Shown here: in pieces, positions 63,271 to 64,000 of the stretch
Layout of the letters: each line of letters opens with the position of its first letter
Position numbering within the stretch: position 1 is the stretch's first letter
From: Paludibacteraceae bacterium
GTDB lineage: Bacteria > Bacteroidota > Bacteroidia > Bacteroidales > Paludibacteraceae
DNA length: 64,000 bases
Assembly (NCBI GenBank): GCA_017450685.1
Contig: JAFSTB010000003.1
Location: 1-64,000, forward strand
Direction of reading: 5' to 3'
The notes under the pieces: model-generated
The model's input: the letters and a program-made list of their open reading frames with translations, nothing else
What the model was told of the DNA's origin: nothing
Database searches by the model: none
Position numbers and translations under genes: made by a program

Positions 63271-64000
63271 ATGATTCAGCGCAACTCTATATGGTCAGGC
63301 ATAGATTGGTGGACGATCTTACTTTTCATCGCCATCTCACTCTTCGGCATAATGAATATCTATGGTGCCGGTTATAACTACGAGCAGGCTTTTGCTTTCA
63401 GTTTCTCCAACCGTGCGGTCAAGCAGATGGTATGGCTACTGAGTTCGTTGGTGTTAGGACTGATCGTTCTTTTCATTGACGAGCGCACTTACGATGTGTT
63501 AGGTTACTTGCTTTATGCGCTGATGATTGCCTTATTGCTTGTTACACCTTTTCTTGCACACGACATCAAAGGTTCACATTCGTGGCTAAACATAGGTCCG
63601 TTGTCGCTGCAACCGGCTGAGTTCGCCAAGTTCTTCACCGCCATAGCCGTTGCCAAATATATGAGTTGTTATGGTTATGAGGTACGTTCGTGGCGCGACT
63701 TAGTCATACCGTTTGCACTGATAGGTCTGCCAATGGCTATCATCATGGTATGGCAGAACGAGACCGGTTCGGCACTTGTCTTTGCCTCTTTCATCCTCAC
63801 TTTCTACCGTCAGGGTATGAGTGGCAAAGTGCTGTTATACGGTTTTTTGAGTGTCGTATTAGCGGTTCTGGTGTTGCGTTTTGCTCCCATACCCGACTCA
63901 TGGTGGGATGCTTTTCTTCAGCCTCACCAGCGTGCTCGTATCGAACTGACCTTAGGCATACGCGAAGACCCTTCCGGCGTGGGGTATAATGTGGCTCAAT
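63271..64000 (+). CDS. rodA: RodA peptidoglycan polymerase (partial, runs off the window)
   Basis: A SEDS-family glycosyltransferase, the partner of PBP2. An open frame starts at ATG 63271, 18 bases after the PBP2 stop, and continues beyond base 64000; 243 codons are visible. It begins MIQRNSIWSGIDWWTILLFI, has about six hydrophobic segments, and contains the family stretch GSHSWLNIGPLSLQPAEFAKF near 108-128 and a later WQNETGSALVF segment near 160. The remaining third, with the conserved C-terminal part, lies outside. Confidence 0.88.
   Translation, partial: MIQRNSIWSGIDWWTILLFIAISLFGIMNIYGAGYNYEQAFAFSFSNRAVKQMVWLLSSLVLGLIVLFIDERTYDVLGYLLYALMIALLLVTPFLAHDIKGSHSWLNIGPLSLQPAEFAKFFTAIAVAKYMSCYGYEVRSWRDLVIPFALIGLPMAIIMVWQNETGSALVFASFILTFYRQGMSGKVLLYGFLSVVLAVLVLRFAPIPDSWWDAFLQPHQRARIELTLGIREDPSGVGYNVAQ

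Overview
The window is about 64 kb of a Bacteroidales (Bacteroidota) chromosome. Three things support this. Nearly every strong promoter found by eye has the Bacteroidota form TTTG (or TTG), 19-21 bases, then TAnnTTTG. There is a PorT-like type IX secretion protein together with several TonB-dependent or SusC-like barrels and lipoproteins. The gene families are typical of the order (GSCFA, PorT, Rho with a long disordered insert, YitT, SRPBCC, CotH kinase). I cannot fix the genus; a Paludibacteraceae/Prevotella-like gut or oral lineage is a guess. No rRNA, CRISPR array, prophage or intact insertion sequence was seen, so this is mostly core chromosome with a small accessory pocket at about 8-13.5 kb.

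Layout. 0-3.5 kb: a regulated leader with a long hairpin, then rlmD, a ROK sugar kinase and a polysaccharide deacetylase (+). 3.5-7.7 kb: a minus-strand operon of an exported S1/P1 nuclease, a second deacetylase-like protein, a polyprenyl-phosphate sugar transferase and a BASS-type transporter. 7.7-13.5 kb: a large exported beta-helix adhesin, a 51-residue protein, a small exported protein, a relic of a DUF4143 ATPase, and a membrane acyltransferase with a C-tract at its start. 13.4-23 kb: yifB, tamB, mutL, a small membrane protein and an OmpA/TPR lipoprotein (-). 23.3-26 kb: lipoprotein, SRPBCC, psd, deoC (+). 26-34 kb: a pseudouridine synthase, GSCFA, tRNA-Met, and a seven-gene operon (TPR, ribH, aspartokinase, yitT, nucleotidyltransferase, galE, manA). 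34-39 kb: dnaK, a peptidase, a DUF2520 protein, and a structured RNA candidate. 39-46 kb: rho with a leader ORF, then aroQ, a TonB receptor, porT and a beta-helix lipoprotein (-). 46-53 kb: an N-acyltransferase, a YggS/TonB-receptor fusion ORF and mutS (+). 53-59.7 kb: adenosine-kinase-like gene, plsC, dacB, birA, cotH, rfbB (-). 59.8-64 kb: tRNA-Asn, then the rod-shape operon mreC, mreD, mrdA and rodA, which runs off the window.

Common themes are envelope building (TamB, PlsC, Psd, PBP4, PBP2, MreCD, RodA, sugar-nucleotide enzymes), surface display and nutrient uptake (adhesin, PorT, TonB receptors), and genome maintenance (MutS, MutL, YifB). The most unusual observations are the single ORF joining a PLP-binding YggS protein to a TonB-dependent receptor through an internal signal peptide; the possibly phase-variable acyltransferase start; the rod-folding RNA candidate at about 38.78-38.95 kb; the 51-residue protein in the adhesin cluster; and a 50-codon leader ORF coupled to rho.
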